DNA from: an uncultured Brevundimonas sp.
Lineage (GTDB): Bacteria > Pseudomonadota > Alphaproteobacteria > Caulobacterales > Caulobacteraceae
Assembly (NCBI RefSeq): GCF_943913055.1
Contig: NZ_CALTWS010000028.1
Span: 1 to 18,155, forward strand
Length of the DNA: 18,155 nucleotides
Reading direction: 5' to 3'
The notes below the pieces were generated by a model. The model ran no database searches, was not told where the DNA came from, and was given only the letters and a program-made list of their open reading frames with translations. Below are positions 1 through 8,432 of the stretch, piece after piece. How positions within the stretch are numbered: position 1 is the stretch's first letter; each line of letters opens with the position of its first letter. The position numbers and the translations under genes are program-made.

Positions 1-429
1 GCGGAGACAAGTTGTCGTTGGACTGACAGCACCGCCACCGGGCTCTAAGCCTTTGAAGCCGAGAAAGTTCTTGTAACCCAAAGCTCTGCTGGCTGCCGCT
101 GCTACAAACGGTGCTACAGAATCGGCGAGCGAGAGCCCTTGGCTGGACAATACATGAAGATGCCGGGGCACCGGTATCTCTATCGACTGGGTTCGGCCTT
201 CTATTCGGCGGGGCGCCCCCCTCGCGTTGCGCCCCGTCTTCGGGAAGACCGCTGTCTCAGTTTCGCTAGGCGCTATTAGCCTCGCCGCCGCGCGTCACAA
301 GCTGGCGGAGCACCTCCAAGAGTTCGACCGCCTCGCGGGAAACATCGACCTCGCCGCACAGCCGCCAGTCTCGACAGCAAATCGCCCATGCATGACCGGA
401 TGGGGCCTTCGGCATCTTGGAGACCGTAA
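1..429. other. left-edge stretch with no recognisable gene
   Basis: No reading frame here looks like a known protein. On the minus strand a frame without any ATG stays open from about base 290 to the window edge (about 95 codons). It could be part of something beginning or ending outside the window, but I cannot identify it. A second minus-strand frame ending in a stop near base 272 reads like a short protein tail (GEVDVSREAVELLEVLRQ), also unidentified. The stretch abuts a truncated permease remnant, so it may be rearranged or decayed DNA. No tRNA, inverted-repeat end or transposase fragment was seen. Confidence 0.4.
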
Positions 430-1083
430 GCTCCGCGCGATGGCCGCGCCGCCCTTCCCGGTCTGCTGCTGGTCGGGATCATCTTCGGTGGCATCCGCGC
501 CGGCATCTTCACCGCAACCGAAAGCGCCTCGATCGCCGTGGTCTATGCGGTCGTGGTGACCGGGCTGGTCTATCGCCACATGTCATTCGGCGACTTCAGG
601 GAAGCCTGCATCGGCGCGACAAGAACGTCAGGAGCTGTCCTTTTCATTATCGGCTGCGCTGGGGCGTTCGGCTGGCTAATGGCCTTACTTCAGGTGCCGT
701 CGATGATGGTGGCGGGTCTTCAAGGCCTGACCGACAATCCGGTGATTATTCTGTTGCTGATCACCGTCATCCTGCTGGTGCTCGGCACATTCATGGACAT
801 GGCACCGCTTATCATCATCTGCACGCCGATCTTTCTGCCCGTCTCCAAGGCTTTCGGCGTCGACCCGGTACAGTTCGGCGTCATATTGCTTCTGGATTGC
901 GGGATAGGCCTGATCACGCCTCCTGTGGGATCTGTCTTGTTTGTTGGCAGCGCCATCGCCGGCGTGCCCATGACTGCTTCGTTGAAGTCGATACGGCCCT
1001 TCTACATCGCCTGCTTCGGGGTTCTGATGCTTGTGACATTCGTGCCCGCCCTATCACTTTGGCTGCCTACCTTGCTGAAGTGA
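430..1083 (+). pseudogene. TRAP transporter large permease (DctM family), N-terminally truncated remnant
   Basis: The frame opens directly after an in-frame TAA (427-429) and runs 217 codons to TGA at 1081-1083. The translation matches the C-terminal half of DctM-type TRAP permeases: GIFTATESASIAVVYA near the start, then LGTFMDMAPLIIICTPIFLP, then GIGLITPPVG and VLFVGSAIAG. About five hydrophobic membrane segments are visible. Full DctM proteins are about 425 residues, so roughly the first half is absent, and no other upstream frame continues it. The first internal ATG is at 538, but starting there would remove conserved sequence. An intact protein would be the channel subunit of a sodium-driven, binding-protein-dependent carboxylate importer and would need DctP and DctQ partners, which are not in view. 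The remnant is probably non-functional. The 3' part is uninterrupted, so the truncation may be recent. Confidence 0.75.
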
Positions 1084-1086
1084 GTG

Positions 1087-1102
1087 CGCCCAACTTTGGG
1101 CG
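1087..1102 (+). terminator. possible hairpin terminator after the DctM remnant
   Basis: Three bases after the permease stop lies a perfect inverted repeat, CGCCCAA-CT-TTGGGCG, which would realistically fold as a 6-bp stem with a 4-base loop. It is followed by TCGTTTCTC, which is only weakly T-rich. Position and stem support a terminator; the poor T tract lowers confidence. Confidence 0.4.
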
Positions 1103-1207
1103 TCGTTTCTCGGCACCGTCGATCGGGCGAAGGATAGCCATGACCGGTTCTGTCAGCCCAAACTTGGCCAGCCGGTAAATTCGATCCGCCAAATGGTTTT
1201 GCGAAAC

Positions 1208-4200
1208 TCAGTGAAAATCTCTCGATCCCGGCAGGATGCGAACATCGCGCGGGTGACGGCGCGGCGGGTGTCGGGGTGTAATGGGGTGGGCGACAACGTC
1301 CGCGCGGGCCAACTGGATGGCGGTGTCGCGATCTTCAGACAAACGCGCCAATTCCAAAGAGCGATCGATGACCTTTCGAGCAACCAGATGAACAACACCC
1401 TCGGGGCTTTTCTCCACGACGCCCACGACCGCCATCAGCCGGGCAGACATAACCTCGCGGCGGAACTGTTCGAATATTCGAGCCCACAAGACGATGTTGA
1501 TGATACCGGTCTCATCTTCCAGAGTGACAAAGATGGCGTTGCCCTTGCCGGGACGTTGCCGGACCAAGACAACACCCGCGACCAGGACCAGAGTGCCGCC
1601 GCATTTCGCCTGGGTCTGGGCGCAGGTCAGCAGGCCTTCGGCGTCGAATATGGGGCGCAGGATGGCCATAGGATGTGCCTTCAGTGACAGGCGCAGGGTT
1701 TGGTAGTCAGAAGCGACGTGCTCACCCAGCGGCATAGCAGGCAACTGAGCATCGGGTTCGGCACCGAGTTCGCGCGCATTCGTGGCAGTGAACAACGGTA
1801 GAGGCGCGTCGTCAGGCAAACGGCGCACCGCCCAGAGAGCCTCTCGTCGGTCCAGCCCTAAAGATCGGAAAGCGTCAGCATCTGCCAGCTTGCGCAAAGC
1901 AGCCGACGGCAGGGCGACGCATCGGGCCAAGTCCTCGATATCTGAAACAGGCGACGTACGGACCACGGCGAGGAGATCTGCCCAATCTTCGCGAAAACCT
2001 TCGATTTGGCGCAGACCAATGCGCAACGCCGGAGCCGTCGTCGAAGCTTCCAGGCTGTTGTCCCAATGGCTGTAAGAAACATCGACCGGTCGCACCTCGA
2101 CGCCATGTTCCTGGGCGTCGCGCACAATTTGAGCCGGGGCGTAAAACCCCATCGGCTGGCTGTTCAACAGGGCGCAGGCGAAAGCCGCCGGATAGTGGTG
2201 TTTGATCCACGACGAGACATAGACCAGCTGTGCGAACGAGGCGGCGTGGCTCTCCGGGAATCCATAGGATCCAAACCCCTTGATCTGATCGAAACAGCGC
2301 TGCGCAAAGGCCGGGTCGTAACCGCGTTCGATCATCTTGCCGACCATTCGATCCTCGTAAGTGTGCAGTGTGCCGTCGCCACGGAAGGTGCCCATGGCCT
2401 TGCGCAGGCCGTTCGCCTCCTTCTCGTTGAACTCTGCGGCAACCATGGCGACCTTCATCGCCTGTTCCTGGAACAGGGGTACGCCCAGCGTCTTTTCCAA
2501 AACCTGCTTCAGCTCGTCCTGAGGATACTGCGGCCCAGGCCTGGAATAGTCTGGCTCCTCCAGCCTGTTGCGACGACGCAGATAAGGGTGGACCATATCG
2601 CCCTGGATTGGGCCGGGTCGGACGATGGCGACTTGAATAACCAGATCATACAGCCGGCGCGGCTTCAGCCGAGGCAGCATATTGATCTGGGCGCGGCTCT
2701 CGACCTGGAAGACGCCGATGGAATCGCCTTTGCAAAGCATATCGTAGACGGCCGGATCGTCGCGCGGGATCGTGTGCAGTTCCCAATCTTCGCCGTGATG
2801 AACGCGGATCAGATCAAACGCTTTGCGGATGCAGGTCAGCATCCCCAGCGCCAACACATCGACCTTCATCAGGCGAAGCTCGTCGATGTCGTCCTTGTCC
2901 CATTCGATGAATGTGCGATCCGCCATGGCGGCATTGCCGATGGGGACCAATTCGTCCAGCCGGTCTTGGGTCAGAACAAAACCCCCGACATGCTGGGACA
3001 GGTGGCGGGGGAAGTTCAACAGCCGCATGGCCATCTTCACCGCGCGTTGGATCATCGGATTGGTGGGATCGAGACCCGCTTGTTCGATATGACGGTCGCC
3101 AATCTCGCTGCCCCAGCTGCCCCACTGGCTTGAGGCCAGGCGGGCGGTGACATCCTCAGTCAGGCCAAGGACCTTGCCCACGTCGCGGATGGCGCTCTTG
3201 GGGCGATAGCGGATCACGGTGGCGGCGATGCTGGCGCGGGCGCGACCATAGCGTTCGTAGATATGCTGGATGATCTCTTCGCGCCGCTCGTGCTCGAAGT
3301 CGACATCGATGTCGGGTGGCTCGCCCCGGTCGGAGGACAGGAAGCGTTCGAACAAGAGGTCGGATTCGGCCGGGTCCACCGCTGTAATCCCCAGCACATA
3401 GCAGACGGCCGAGTTGGCGGCTGAACCCCGCCCTTGGCACAGTATCCGCTTGTCGCGTGCAACGCGCACAATGTCATAGATCGTCAGAAAATAAGGTGCG
3501 TATTCGGCGGTTGCGATGAAGGTCAACTCCTTCTCCAGAAGCTGTCGCACCTTGTCAGGCACCCCGTCGGGATAGCGCATCTCGGCATGCCGCCAGGTCA
3601 GATGCTCCAGCCAACCTTGCGGCGTCTCATCTGGTGGAGTCGTCTCTTTTGGATACTGGTAACTGATGTCACTCAGATCGAAGCCTATGCGGGCCATAAT
3701 GTTTGTGGTTTCCGCTACAGCCTCAGGGGCATCGCGGAACAGACGGGCCATCTCAGCCGGCGGCTTAAGCCAGCGTTCTGCATTGGCATTCAGGCGTCGG
3801 CCTGCGCTCTCGATCGTCAGGCCATCGCGGATACAGGTCAGGATGTCCTGCAGATCGCGTTGGATCGGGTCGTGATAGAGCACGTCGTTGACGGCCAGAA
3901 GCGGTGCGCCGCTATGCTTCGAAAGTATTTTTAACCGGGCCAGTCTTCGACGGTCGTCGCCGTTTCGACCCATGACGGCGCCCAGCCAGACCGCGCCGGG
4001 CGATGCATCGATCAACTGCGCCAAGACCTGATCGCTGCCGCCCAAACGTGCGCCCGGCATGAGGATCAGCAGCATGTCCTCGGGCGCGGCCAGCAGGTCG
4101 CGCAAACCGATCTCGCACCGCCCCTTCACCGCGCGGCGATTACCCAGCGTCAGCAGCCGGGTCAGTCGTCCCCAGCCGGCGCGGGTTTCGGGATACGCAA

Positions 4201-4585
4201 TAATATCGGGCGTCCCATCGTTGAAGACCAGACGCGCACCCGTCGCCAGTTTAAAGTCGGCAGCCCGATCTTTGACCATCTGCGACAGCGCAGGGTCGTT
4301 CAACGGATCCTCGACATAGATCACTTCACCGGGCCCGCCACCATCTCGTACGACGTCGGGCGGCGACAGGCCGTCCTCGCGGATGGCGCGCAGGGCGCTC
4401 CAGGCTCGCACCACTCCGGAGACCGTGTTGCGGTCGGCCAGACCCAGGCCTGTATGCCCTCTCAGTATGGCGGTCAGCACCAGATCCTTGGGATGCGACG
4501 CTCCGCGCAGGAAGGAGAAGTTGCTGGTCGCCGCCAGTTCGGCATAGGCGGGTCCAAAGGTGGATTCGTGGCCGGGCGAGGTCAT
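1208..4585 (-). CDS. dnaE2: error-prone DNA polymerase DnaE2 (ImuC)
   Basis: A C-family DNA polymerase alpha subunit of the DnaE2 type, the catalytic partner of ImuA and ImuB in SOS translesion synthesis and induced mutagenesis. With ATG at 4585 it is 1125 residues, normal for DnaE2. An upstream in-frame extension (to 4723) lies inside imuB and looks non-native. Visible parts in order: an N-terminal PHP domain beginning YAELAATSNFSFLRGASHP; the polymerase core with GRGSAANS (385-392); the catalytic carboxylates in PPDIDVDFEHERR (D427, D429) and a third in LMKVDVLALGML (D576); a helix-hairpin-helix region; and a C-terminal OB-fold (LVLVAGVVLVRQRPGKG). The family-typical tail HPPRRHPRDVRILPGSRDFH is intact. 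Its ATG overlaps the imuB stop (ATGA, 4582-4585), so it is probably translationally coupled and under the same LexA control. All key residues appear present. Confidence 0.96.
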   Translation of the reverse strand: MTSPGHESTFGPAYAELAATSNFSFLRGASHPKDLVLTAILRGHTGLGLADRNTVSGVVRAWSALRAIREDGLSPPDVVRDGGGPGEVIYVEDPLNDPALSQMVKDRAADFKLATGARLVFNDGTPDIIAYPETRAGWGRLTRLLTLGNRRAVKGRCEIGLRDLLAAPEDMLLILMPGARLGGSDQVLAQLIDASPGAVWLGAVMGRNGDDRRRLARLKILSKHSGAPLLAVNDVLYHDPIQRDLQDILTCIRDGLTIESAGRRLNANAERWLKPPAEMARLFRDAPEAVAETTNIMARIGFDLSDISYQYPKETTPPDETPQGWLEHLTWRHAEMRYPDGVPDKVRQLLEKELTFIATAEYAPYFLTIYDIVRVARDKRILCQGRGSAANSAVCYVLGITAVDPAESDLLFERFLSSDRGEPPDIDVDFEHERREEIIQHIYERYGRARASIAATVIRYRPKSAIRDVGKVLGLTEDVTARLASSQWGSWGSEIGDRHIEQAGLDPTNPMIQRAVKMAMRLLNFPRHLSQHVGGFVLTQDRLDELVPIGNAAMADRTFIEWDKDDIDELRLMKVDVLALGMLTCIRKAFDLIRVHHGEDWELHTIPRDDPAVYDMLCKGDSIGVFQVESRAQINMLPRLKPRRLYDLVIQVAIVRPGPIQGDMVHPYLRRRNRLEEPDYSRPGPQYPQDELKQVLEKTLGVPLFQEQAMKVAMVAAEFNEKEANGLRKAMGTFRGDGTLHTYEDRMVGKMIERGYDPAFAQRCFDQIKGFGSYGFPESHAASFAQLVYVSSWIKHHYPAAFACALLNSQPMGFYAPAQIVRDAQEHGVEVRPVDVSYSHWDNSLEASTTAPALRIGLRQIEGFREDWADLLAVVRTSPVSDIEDLARCVALPSAALRKLADADAFRSLGLDRREALWAVRRLPDDAPLPLFTATNARELGAEPDAQLPAMPLGEHVASDYQTLRLSLKAHPMAILRPIFDAEGLLTCAQTQAKCGGTLVLVAGVVLVRQRPGKGNAIFVTLEDETGIINIVLWARIFEQFRREVMSARLMAVVGVVEKSPEGVVHLVARKVIDRSLELARLSEDRDTAIQLARADVVAHPITPRHPPRRHPRDVRILPGSRDFH

Positions 4586-6144
4586 GCAAACAGACCATGA
4601 ACAAACCACCGTGGCTCGTCGGTTTCTCCATACAGACCCTGACGAAACAGCCAGAACCGGCGACCCTCGCGATCCTCGACGCGGTAATAGTCGCGGGTCT
4701 TCTGACCCGGTGCTCGCCACCATTCGCCGCCGATCCGCTCCGGCCCCTCGGCCAGGGCTACTTCGTGCAACACCCGCCGCCAGCGGAACCGCAAGGGTGA
4801 ACCATCCGGCACCTCGGCCAGGGTTTCCACTGGCTGAGGCGTGTCGAACATCTGCAAGGGTCGCAAAGGTGGATCGTCAGGATCGAGATCGGGCCAGCCA
4901 TGGGCGGGGCGGGCGGTTCCTGGAGTCGCCGACACCATCCGACCGGCACACTCGGGAATGTGCGACCCCAGCGGTTCGAAACTGAGCACGGCATCGGGCC
5001 CCAGTCGTGCCTTTAGCCGGTCGATCAAGTGGTTGAGATCCTGTCCGTCTGGCCGGTCACCTTCCAAACCAGGCTGGACGGGTTTCAGCGTTTGAGTTTC
5101 CAGAACAGACAACCGGATCTGATCGAAGCCGTAACCAGGATCCAGAGGGCTGGCTAGGACCGCAAACCGTTCTTGGAACAGCCGCAGCACCATACCTACA
5201 TCACGCGTGGCCCTGCCGGTCCGCACGACGATGTGGCGCACATGACCATCGACGCGGTAGAATCCTGCCTCGAAGGCGCGACCACCCTGTTGGGTCTGGT
5301 CCAGCCGATCGGCAGCGTCCGACAACAGGTCAGACAGGACATCCCGCACATGTGCATCGGTTGTGACGGGCTCGAAGAAAATGCGATCGACGCTTATGGG
5401 CGGCGACGGTCGGTACGGCGTGATGCGCATATCCTCGTCACCAAGAATGCGGGCCAGGCCCGTGACGAACTCTGCACCGAAACGGGCCGCTAGTGATGCA
5501 CGCGGCCGATCGTCCAAATCGGCGATCTGCTTTAGCCCGGCGCGCTTCAAGGCCTGGATATCAAGATCCGGCAATTCCAGCGCCGCGACTGGGAGGGCAC
5601 GTACCGCGCGCCGATCCTCCCCCACCGCGTATAGGCCGCCCGGACCGAAACGGGACAGGGCGCGGGCCGCGTGGGGTGTCGAGGCCAAGGCGCTGCGCGC
5701 TTCAAGGCCAATCTTTACTGCCCGCCGGCCAGCCGCACGAACCAAGCCGGCCTCATCGCCAAACAGATGAGTACAGCCGGTAACGTCGAGCATGAGACCA
5801 TGCGGCGGATCTTCCGCGATCATGGGCGTGAAGCGCCCGAAATCCTCCATCACCTTTAATAGCAGGGCCATATCCGCATCAGGCTTATGTGCGATAGTGC
5901 GTAGGCTGGGCGTCCTCGCTCGAGCGTCGGCCAGCATCAGACCCGGTGCCAGGCCCGCCCGCGCCGCCGACGGATCGACAGCGGCAAGACGCAGAGCGCC
6001 GCCGACTTTCTCCACAAAGACGACGGGTGCCGGATCAGGCGATACGTCTGCCGCTGATGTCCCACGCCTCAGTCGGTCGCTGGGCAGCCAAGGGAACCAC
6101 AGCGCCAGATAGCGGCGCGAGTTCGCGAAAGGATCTGGCGTCAC
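4582..6144 (-). CDS. imuB: ImuB, catalytically inactive Y-family polymerase-like protein
   Basis: ImuB is the adaptor of the ImuA-ImuB-DnaE2 mutasome: a Y-family polymerase fold that has lost catalysis and tethers DnaE2 to the beta clamp. The family hallmark RRYLALWFPWLPSDRL is at residues 10-25, where active Y-family enzymes carry their first catalytic Asp. The region corresponding to the second catalytic site reads LMLDVTGCTHLFGDEAG, without the SxDE motif. A helix-hairpin-helix region follows (ALKRAGLKQIADL). Near the C-terminus, LRPLQMFDTPQPVE sits where ImuB proteins carry a clamp-binding-like element. I chose the GTG at 6144 (520 residues) because a GGAG lies a suitable distance upstream and no other start precedes the hallmark. 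The frame stays open to 6288, but that part looks like imuA shadow. It overlaps imuA by about 110 bases and dnaE2 by 4. Confidence 0.92.
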   Translation of the reverse strand: MTPDPFANSRRYLALWFPWLPSDRLRRGTSAADVSPDPAPVVFVEKVGGALRLAAVDPSAARAGLAPGLMLADARARTPSLRTIAHKPDADMALLLKVMEDFGRFTPMIAEDPPHGLMLDVTGCTHLFGDEAGLVRAAGRRAVKIGLEARSALASTPHAARALSRFGPGGLYAVGEDRRAVRALPVAALELPDLDIQALKRAGLKQIADLDDRPRASLAARFGAEFVTGLARILGDEDMRITPYRPSPPISVDRIFFEPVTTDAHVRDVLSDLLSDAADRLDQTQQGGRAFEAGFYRVDGHVRHIVVRTGRATRDVGMVLRLFQERFAVLASPLDPGYGFDQIRLSVLETQTLKPVQPGLEGDRPDGQDLNHLIDRLKARLGPDAVLSFEPLGSHIPECAGRMVSATPGTARPAHGWPDLDPDDPPLRPLQMFDTPQPVETLAEVPDGSPLRFRWRRVLHEVALAEGPERIGGEWWRAPGQKTRDYYRVEDREGRRFWLFRQGLYGETDEPRWFVHGLFA

Positions 6145-6826
6145 GATCCCACTCCAGATTCCAGGTTCTCGGTTCGCCCCCGCAGCGTTTCCGCAGCAGG
6201 GCGACGGAAAAAGACGGTTGCCCCGGCGCACCGCCTTCCAGGGGCCTGGAAACCGCAGCGCGCACCGAGCATCGACTCTCGGCAGCACTGGGGGCAGGCG
6301 TCGCTCCGGCCCGAGCCATGAACACCGTCCTGCCGCCAGTCTTCGCCGCCAAGGCCAGACGCCGGCTGGCCGTCATGGAAAAGGCCCGAGCCTCACCCCA
6401 AGCACTGAGCAAGACGGCACCCACAGTCGGCGTTCGCAAGGCTTCCTCGCCGATGACGAGCAGCGTCTGGATATCCGATGCACGCACCAAGACTACGTCA
6501 GACGGCGACAACCCCATCTGATGCAGCCCTGGTCCATGCGGTCGTCCAGCCTCCAGCCCCATCATCTCGTGCACCCCCCAGACAATGATGCGCCCTTCCG
6601 CCGCTTGATGTGCGACACCGAGGCCAAAGGCGTTGATGACCACCGCGTCTGCGTGCCTTTCAGCATAGAGGTCGTGAAGAGCGCCCTGCGTCCAAACAGA
6701 CGAATACGGGGCGGAATTCTGGGTGCGTGGTTGCGTTGCCGACCTTGTCGAATTTTCGATGGACGACAGCCTGCTTCTTAGGGTGGCCAGCCGATTTTCA
6801 TGCTCAATGTTCCTCATTTGTTCCAT
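6035..6826 (-). CDS. imuA: ImuA, RecA-like mutasome protein
   Basis: First gene of the SOS-inducible mutagenesis operon. ImuA is a RecA-fold protein that works with ImuB to support DnaE2 lesion bypass. At 263 residues it has normal length. Recognisable features are a short charged N-terminal helix (RLATLRSRLSSIE), the segment GRIIVWGVHEMMGLEAGRPHGPGL, LVRASDIQTLLVIGEEAL, and the highly characteristic WNLEWDRDARSFRELAPLSG near the C-terminus. No canonical Walker A is apparent, as expected for the family. Two starts are possible: ATG 6826 and ATG 6817 (260 residues). The SOS box covers both, and the predicted -10 element overlaps the first, so translation from 6817 on a nearly leaderless mRNA is plausible. 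Its 3' end overlaps imuB in another frame. Confidence 0.9.
   Translation of the reverse strand: MEQMRNIEHENRLATLRSRLSSIENSTRSATQPRTQNSAPYSSVWTQGALHDLYAERHADAVVINAFGLGVAHQAAEGRIIVWGVHEMMGLEAGRPHGPGLHQMGLSPSDVVLVRASDIQTLLVIGEEALRTPTVGAVLLSAWGEARAFSMTASRRLALAAKTGGRTVFMARAGATPAPSAAESRCSVRAAVSRPLEGGAPGQPSFSVALLRKRCGGEPRTWNLEWDRDARSFRELAPLSGAVVPLAAQRPTEAWDISGRRIA
6809..6823. promoter_or_regulatory. LexA-binding SOS box (GTTC-N7-GTTC)
   Basis: GTTCCTCATTTGTTC on the plus strand is an exact match to the alphaproteobacterial LexA operator, a direct repeat of GTTC with a 7-base spacer. It overlaps the imuA start codons and lies just downstream of a candidate -35/-10 pair, so bound LexA would cover the transcription start. 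This agrees with the known SOS control of imuA-imuB-dnaE2 in Caulobacter. Confidence 0.9.
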
Positions 6827-6854
6827 ATGACACGCGAGGCTGCAGTGGAGTCAA
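6825..6854 (-). promoter_or_regulatory. candidate vegetative promoter of imuA-imuB-dnaE2
   Basis: Reading on the minus strand, TTGACT (6854-6849) is followed after 18 bases by TCATAT (6830-6825). Transcription would be expected to begin about 7 bases further on, near 6818, almost exactly at the second possible imuA ATG (6817) and inside the LexA box. The -35 is good, the -10 is modest and the spacer is slightly long. Confidence 0.55.
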
Positions 6855-7113
6855 GCGCAACTGTTCACTGCCACGATACAAGCTGGCTTCTGTGATCGTC
6901 GCCTTCCTTCTGGAACGCGCCGTGCAGGCTCTGAACACTCTGATCAGTGTTGCAAAGACAACCATCTGGTCCATCGGTTGAAAGCGGAAAGCATCCAACG
7001 GCAGCGGTTCTTCGCTACCTCGAAGAGCTCGGAGGATTTATTGAACATAGCAACTGTCCCACCATTCTTGGCTGGATGGTTGCCGGCCTTGGCCTAAAGC
7101 GAGATCACCCAGG
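6855..7113. other. intergenic stretch without a supported gene
   Basis: This lies between the hydrolase stop and the imuA promoter, both genes being on the minus strand. Short open frames exist on both strands (for example 6947-7144 on plus), but none shows family motifs or a convincing ribosome-binding site. No strong GC hairpin followed by a T tract was found for the hydrolase operon end. Confidence 0.4.
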
Positions 7114-8400
7114 TCAAGGCGTGACAAACAGGCATGAGCCCTGACTCGACCACAGCGTCCGGCACCGCGTCTGAAATTTCGTCGGATCAGGTTTGACCCC
7201 GCGGTCGATCCAGCCCTCCAAGGCGTCGAGCGCCGTCATATAGCTGGCATCAGACAGCTTGCTGTGTTCCGCCTCGTCGGTGGCCACCTGGACCAGCCAC
7301 TGCGAACGGCCGGCCGCCGCGACCGTGGCCGCATACAGGGCCTCGACGTCGTAACTGACGGTTGGGTCGTGCAGGGCATGCAGGGTCAGGGTAGGACGCG
7401 TGATCTGGCCGGTCAGGTCGGCGTCATGGGCCAGCAGCGACACCCCTTCGGGATCGGCGATGAATCGCTCGACCCCGGCGTTAAGGGCCGCATCGTCTGA
7501 AGACCCTGTATAGACGGTCTGGCTGTTGTCGAACGGATTCCGGCCATCCAGACGGCGCATCACCATATCCTGGAACAGGAAGGTGGCCCAACTCATGTGG
7601 CTGACCAGTTCGGCCTCCTCGACACCCGTCACGGCCAGGATGTCGCGCAGTCTTGCAGCCTGTTCGGGTGTGCGCCGCCCACCGGGCTTGTCCACCCCGG
7701 TGCAGGTCTCGATCCGACGACGCAACTCGGCCCGTGTCATCTGACTGTCCAGCGGCAGGCCTTGCCAGACGGGATACTGGGGCTCGTTTGGCGCGGGGTG
7801 GTTGGCGCAATAATACTGATAGACGGCCCTCAGATCGGCGCGAAAGCCATAGGCTCTAGTCCCCCCCGAAACGATGCCATTGGTGATCAGGACACCGTCA
7901 TAGTTCCAGCCGTCCTGAGCGTTGCCGACATAAAGCTCCGATGCCTTGGCCGCGACATTGCCACCCCACGACTGGCCGTGCAGCAGGGTGCGCTCGGGGC
8001 GGCCATACAGCGACCAGAAGATCTTACGGGCATTGTCCGTGTCCTCGGCTGCCATGCGTACGCCGTATCCGCCCCGCCGATAGGTCGAGCCGACCCAGGC
8101 ATAGCCGTGCCGCACCATGACCGAGAACCGGTCCAGGTCCTCCAGCTCGTCGTCGGCTTCAGGCGTGCCCGTGCGCGGCCCGCCATGCGAGTGGACGATC
8201 AGGCGGCGGTTCCAGTTGGCTGGGACCGCCGCCACGAACCAGGCTCCGTTTTCGTCTTGGCCGGCCACGCATCGTGTGCCGCGACCGGTCGAAGCCGGAC
8301 AATCGATCCGCTGGGTGCGGACCGTCGGCTCGCCGGCCTGTGCCGCGCCCGGTGATGAAATCAGGACAAGCGCCGCTGCGACAAGGCCCAGATGTGTCAT
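7114..8400 (-). CDS. exported alpha/beta hydrolase (esterase/peptidase-like)
   Basis: A 428-residue serine hydrolase with a Sec signal peptide: MTHLGLVAAALVLISSPGAAQA, cleavage likely after about residue 22, so it acts in the periplasm or outside the cell. After an N-terminal beta domain comes the oxyanion-hole type segment LIVHSHGGPRTG (68-79) and the nucleophile elbow LLHGQSWGGN, giving Ser144 as nucleophile. The likely acid is Asp345 (HALHDPTVS) and the likely base His379 (DEAEHSKLSD). A cysteine-containing lid-like insertion lies between about residues 190 and 290. I chose ATG 8400 because GGGAG lies upstream and the signal peptide begins there; the longer open frame reaches into the receptor gene. 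It starts 32 bases after the TonB receptor stop and is the last gene of the dctA operon. The substrate is unknown; an ester or peptide taken up by the receptor is the simplest inference. Confidence 0.85.
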   Translation of the reverse strand: MTHLGLVAAALVLISSPGAAQAGEPTVRTQRIDCPASTGRGTRCVAGQDENGAWFVAAVPANWNRRLIVHSHGGPRTGTPEADDELEDLDRFSVMVRHGYAWVGSTYRRGGYGVRMAAEDTDNARKIFWSLYGRPERTLLHGQSWGGNVAAKASELYVGNAQDGWNYDGVLITNGIVSGGTRAYGFRADLRAVYQYYCANHPAPNEPQYPVWQGLPLDSQMTRAELRRRIETCTGVDKPGGRRTPEQAARLRDILAVTGVEEAELVSHMSWATFLFQDMVMRRLDGRNPFDNSQTVYTGSSDDAALNAGVERFIADPEGVSLLAHDADLTGQITRPTLTLHALHDPTVSYDVEALYAATVAAAGRSQWLVQVATDEAEHSKLSDASYMTALDALEGWIDRGVKPDPTKFQTRCRTLWSSQGSCLFVTP

Positions 8401-8432
8401 GTCCCGAACTCCCGCCTGTCCCTCAAGCCTGC

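Noticed and set aside
417..1178. A 253-codon plus-strand frame overlapping the TRAP permease remnant
   Set aside because: It is Arg/His-rich and motif-free, and the overlapping frame clearly encodes DctM sequence.
2006..3133. A 375-codon plus-strand open frame inside dnaE2
   Set aside because: It is antisense to the conserved catalytic core of dnaE2, shows no family motifs and has no convincing start signal.
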